Shown here: positions 41,822 through 43,486 of the stretch, in pieces
How positions within the stretch are numbered: the first letter of the stretch is position 1
How the letters are laid out: every line of letters begins with the position of its first letter
DNA from: Ruminococcus sp. UBA7013
GTDB lineage: Bacteria; Bacillota; Clostridia; Oscillospirales; Ruminococcaceae
Assembly: GCA_002449585.1 (NCBI GenBank)
Contig: DJXD01000128.1
Location: 22,842 to 66,327, forward strand
Direction of reading: 5' to 3'
Length of the DNA stretch: 43,486 nt
Position numbers and translations under genes: made by a program
Notes under the pieces: model-generated
What the model saw: the letters and a program-made list of their open reading frames with translations, nothing else
The model's database searches: none
What the model was told of the DNA's origin: nothing

Positions 41822-42159
41822 TTAAATCCGGATTGTACCATTGAAGAAAAACCACAACAAATGGGCTGGAGTACCAATAATACAGATCCTAATACCTTTG
41901 AACTCTATGCGCTGGTTTATGTACCTACTACATTTACAAATGGTTGGGCAAATATGACTTTCTCATTTGATTGGGCAAATAAATCAAATGAGTTTAAAAG
42001 AAATGATTATGAACCTGTTACTATAGGGAGTGGTTATTTTAACGGCACATTTTATGGTTATAAGGGTTCTACTACAGAGAAATATGCCAACAACCCACGA
42101 AAGCCTTGTATTCCTTCCGAATATCAGTCAAAATTTGTAGCTCTGGATGCTGAATCAGA

Positions 42160-42332
42160 AACACAGCCCCCGACACAACCGCCAACGGAAGAACCAACCG
42201 AACCCCCGACACAACCACCAACGGAAGAGCCAACCGAACCACCAACACAGCCCCCGACACAACCACCAACGGAAGAACCAACTGAACCGCCGACACAGCC
42301 CCCCACTCAGCCCCCAACAGATCCGCCTGCAC
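42160..42332 (+). repeat. Pro/Thr/Glu-rich linker repeats
   Basis: Short repeats encoding QPPT, EEPTEPPT and TQPP join the LRR part to the protease domain. Low-complexity linkers of this type are common in secreted multidomain proteins of Ruminococcus. The repeats make replication slippage and length variation likely. Confidence 0.9.
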
Positions 42333-43162
42333 CCTCCGGAAGTCAATTTATTTCCGGCGGTGATAACTGGAGCTTTTCAAATTCCTCTTCTAATTTCGGA
42401 ACTACTTATTTCATAGAGAAACCTTATTTATCAGAACTCCTGAGAGGATTAACCGGTACTGAAAAATATGCAGTTTATAAGGCACAAACAAGCAGATGGG
42501 GCGGTTCTTGTTATGGGATGGCGTTGACATCTATACTGGCTTCCAATCATATTTTACAGCCGTCTGCTTATCAGGGCAACGCCAATTTTCTGCATGATAT
42601 TTCCGCACCGCCTACCAATGATGTGAAATCCTTGATTAATTATTATTATCTGCTTCAGGCGACGGATACGATTCAGAAACAGATTCGGGCGGCACAATGG
42701 CAGGCAGAACAGAAAAAAATCAAGAATCTGATCAGCTGTGTAGAAGATGGTTCACCCACATTGCTTTCTTATTATGGCGATAATTGGGGCGGGCATGCGG
42801 TAGTAGCGTATGGTGTGGAATATGGGACATATTCCAAGAATGGCAAGGCCTATAACGGGAAAATTCTGACTTATGATAATAATAGAATTGATTATGATGA
42901 AGACTATTGTCTGTTTTTCAATACATCTAATTGGTCGTGGACGATTCCGCATTATGGATTAGATTCACAGAGAAACAGCAGATTAGGATTAATTTCAGAT
43001 GATATTAGTCTGTTGAATCATCACGGCTATCTGAGTGGCACAGCGGCATACAATACAGCAGAGGATGATATGGAATATATTGCCATGTTAGATGCTGGAA
43101 AACTGGGCGGAGATTATTCATTCAACAGGCGTACGCCGGTCGCTGTAGCCAGTCAGCAGTAA

Positions 43163-43323
43163 ATCAGTGTGAAGTCGAGAAGAGATTGCAGACAAACCTG
43201 TTGTAACCGTGGGACGCACGGAGTTAGCTTGTTTATGCTTAGTACACTGGTACTATCGAGCAAGAACCAAACCCGTTGGCGAGGGAGGAAGCCCCCGCCT
43301 CTTTAGGCGGGGGAGGATGTCAC
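43163..43323 (+). mobile_element. Right end of an IS200/IS605-type element, tnpB absent
   Basis: After the LRR-protease stop the sequence changes to a structured, GC-richer stretch ending in GAAGCCCCCGCCTCTTTAGG, then CGGGGGAGGATGTCAC. The perfect 9-base-pair hairpin (CCCCCGCCT / AGGCGGGGG, loop CTTT, 43292-43313) followed by a GTCAC-type end is characteristic of the right end of Firmicute IS605-group elements. No tnpA or tnpB lies upstream. In the +1 frame an open stretch encodes NQCEVEKRLQTNLL and stops at 43206; it may be the last codons of a lost tnpB. Confidence 0.7.
43180..43323 (+). ncRNA. TnpB omega-RNA-like scaffold (no tnpB in the window)
   Basis: TnpB nucleases use an RNA made from the right end of the element and a guide taken from the flank. 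This stretch has the expected series of stems: CGTG/CACG (43208-43220), TAGTAC-ACTG-GTACTA (43240-43255) inside an outer CTTG/CAAG pairing (43228-43231 with 43261-43264), and the terminal CCCCCGCCT hairpin. If the end is after GTCAC, the guide would begin at 43324 (ATCCTCTGGCTCTGAGTTTC). The 5' boundary is not known. The call rests on recalled element structure and the folds. Confidence 0.6.
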
Positions 43324-43486
43324 ATCCTCTGGCTCTGAGTTTCAGATTTTGAATGATATTGTTTGTGCCTTCCAGAATCACATTGGTATACTTGAAACAC
43401 CACTTTCCAAGTTTTTTCATGGCTTGAAAATCAAAAATAGCAAAAAACAGATGTCAAATCAGTCTCAGAATGGCTTTTGAGACCAC
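43324..43486 (-). pseudogene. Fragment of a DDE transposase, ISL3-like, truncated
   Basis: On the minus strand, after a TGA at 43454-43456, the frame reads FDFQAMKKLGKWCFKYTNVI then LEGTNNIIQNLKLRARG. The pattern EG-x-NN-x-I-x3-K-x-RARG matches the C-terminal block of ISL3-family transposases (EGxNNKIKxxKRRAxG). It stops being similar exactly where the IS605-type right end begins, and its other end runs out of the window. The internal stop and truncation mark it as a remnant, at least in this portion. Confidence 0.5.

Larger units (their letters stand above)
41177..43162 (+). pseudogene. BspA-like LRR protein with C-terminal cysteine protease, broken by an in-frame TGA
   Basis: The reading frame from the ATG at 41177 (RBS AAAGGAGGA) to the TAA at 43162 would be 661 codons, but codon 116 (41522-41524) is TGA. 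The rest is open in the same frame. Order: signal peptide (about 1-38), LRR_5 repeats (about 84-215), a beta-rich part, a Pro/Thr/Glu linker (about 325-385) and a papain-like domain. The candidate catalytic residues are C445 in RWGGSCYGMAL, H540 in GWGGHAVVAYG (shown as WGGHAVVAYG) and an Asn/Asp in LTYDNNRID. Such proteins are usually secreted by Ruminococcus. The stop replaces a residue that is Gly, Glu or Ser in sister repeats, so it looks like a recent nonsense change. The last ~10 codons may derive from the mobile element that follows. Confidence 0.85.

Noticed and set aside
42072..42346. Gly/Val/Ser-rich minus-strand frames across the Pro/Thr linker
   Set aside because: Repetition of the linker codons keeps all frames open; this is a composition effect, not a gene.
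43458..43482. Inverted repeat GTCTCA/TGAGAC as a transposon end
   Set aside because: It is only 6 bases and lies inside the transposase-like coding fragment; too short to support an end without the sequence beyond the window.

Overview
The window looks like a chromosome segment from a Ruminococcus-type gut or rumen Clostridium (Bacillota, Oscillospiraceae/Ruminococcaceae). The reasons are Firmicute ribosomal gene order, zinc-type S14, L36 and adenylate kinase, strong AGGAGG ribosome binding sites with several TTG/GTG starts, and a secreted GH5 cellulase ending in a type I dockerin. The genus is inferred from these features; no sequence was matched to a named genome.

Region 1 (1-14406, all +): the S10-spc-alpha ribosomal superoperon, entered inside rplD. 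Order: rplD-rplW-rplB-rpsS-rplV-rpsC-rplP-rpmC-rpsQ-rplN-rplX-rplE-rpsN-rpsH-rplF-rplR-rpsE-rpmD-rplO-secY-adk-map-(KOW protein)-infA-rpmJ-rpsM-rpsK-rpsD-rpoA-rplQ, closed by a hairpin terminator. It makes much of both ribosomal subunits, the Sec channel pore, IF-1 and RNA polymerase alpha.

Region 2 (14407-27006): mixed single genes. They are a disrupted sensor/GGDEF gene, a convergent vWA protein, a Nudix-HAD fusion enzyme, the dockerin-bearing GH5 cellulase, a minus-strand pair of membrane proteins, a minus-strand membrane-anchored L,D-transpeptidase, and a DUF1015 protein. Several carry clear sigma-A promoters and strong terminators.

Region 3 (27038-35150, +): the rimP-nusA-ylxR(rnpM)-L7Ae-infB-(small acidic protein)-rbfA-nrnA-truB-ribF operon, many genes overlapping by 1-30 bases.

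Region 4 (35160-41102, +): a Gld-type ABC cluster (ATPase, permease, GldG-like protein, DUF4340 protein), then a small unknown protein and a cyclophilin lipoprotein, ending at a strong terminator.

Region 5 (41112-43486): a leucine-rich-repeat (BspA-like) secreted protein with a C-terminal papain-like cysteine protease domain, interrupted by one in-frame TGA. It is followed by the right end of an IS200/IS605-type element that resembles a TnpB omega-RNA scaffold but has no tnpB upstream, and then by a minus-strand fragment resembling an ISL3-type transposase.

The most unusual observation is in the GGDEF gene. The 90 bases at 14516-14605 are inverted relative to the gene. Read on the opposite strand they encode exactly the missing 30 residues in frame, and flipping them joins the two fragments into one 461-residue receptor. 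No long inverted repeats flank the segment, so whether this is a switch, a fixed mutation or an assembly artefact is open.
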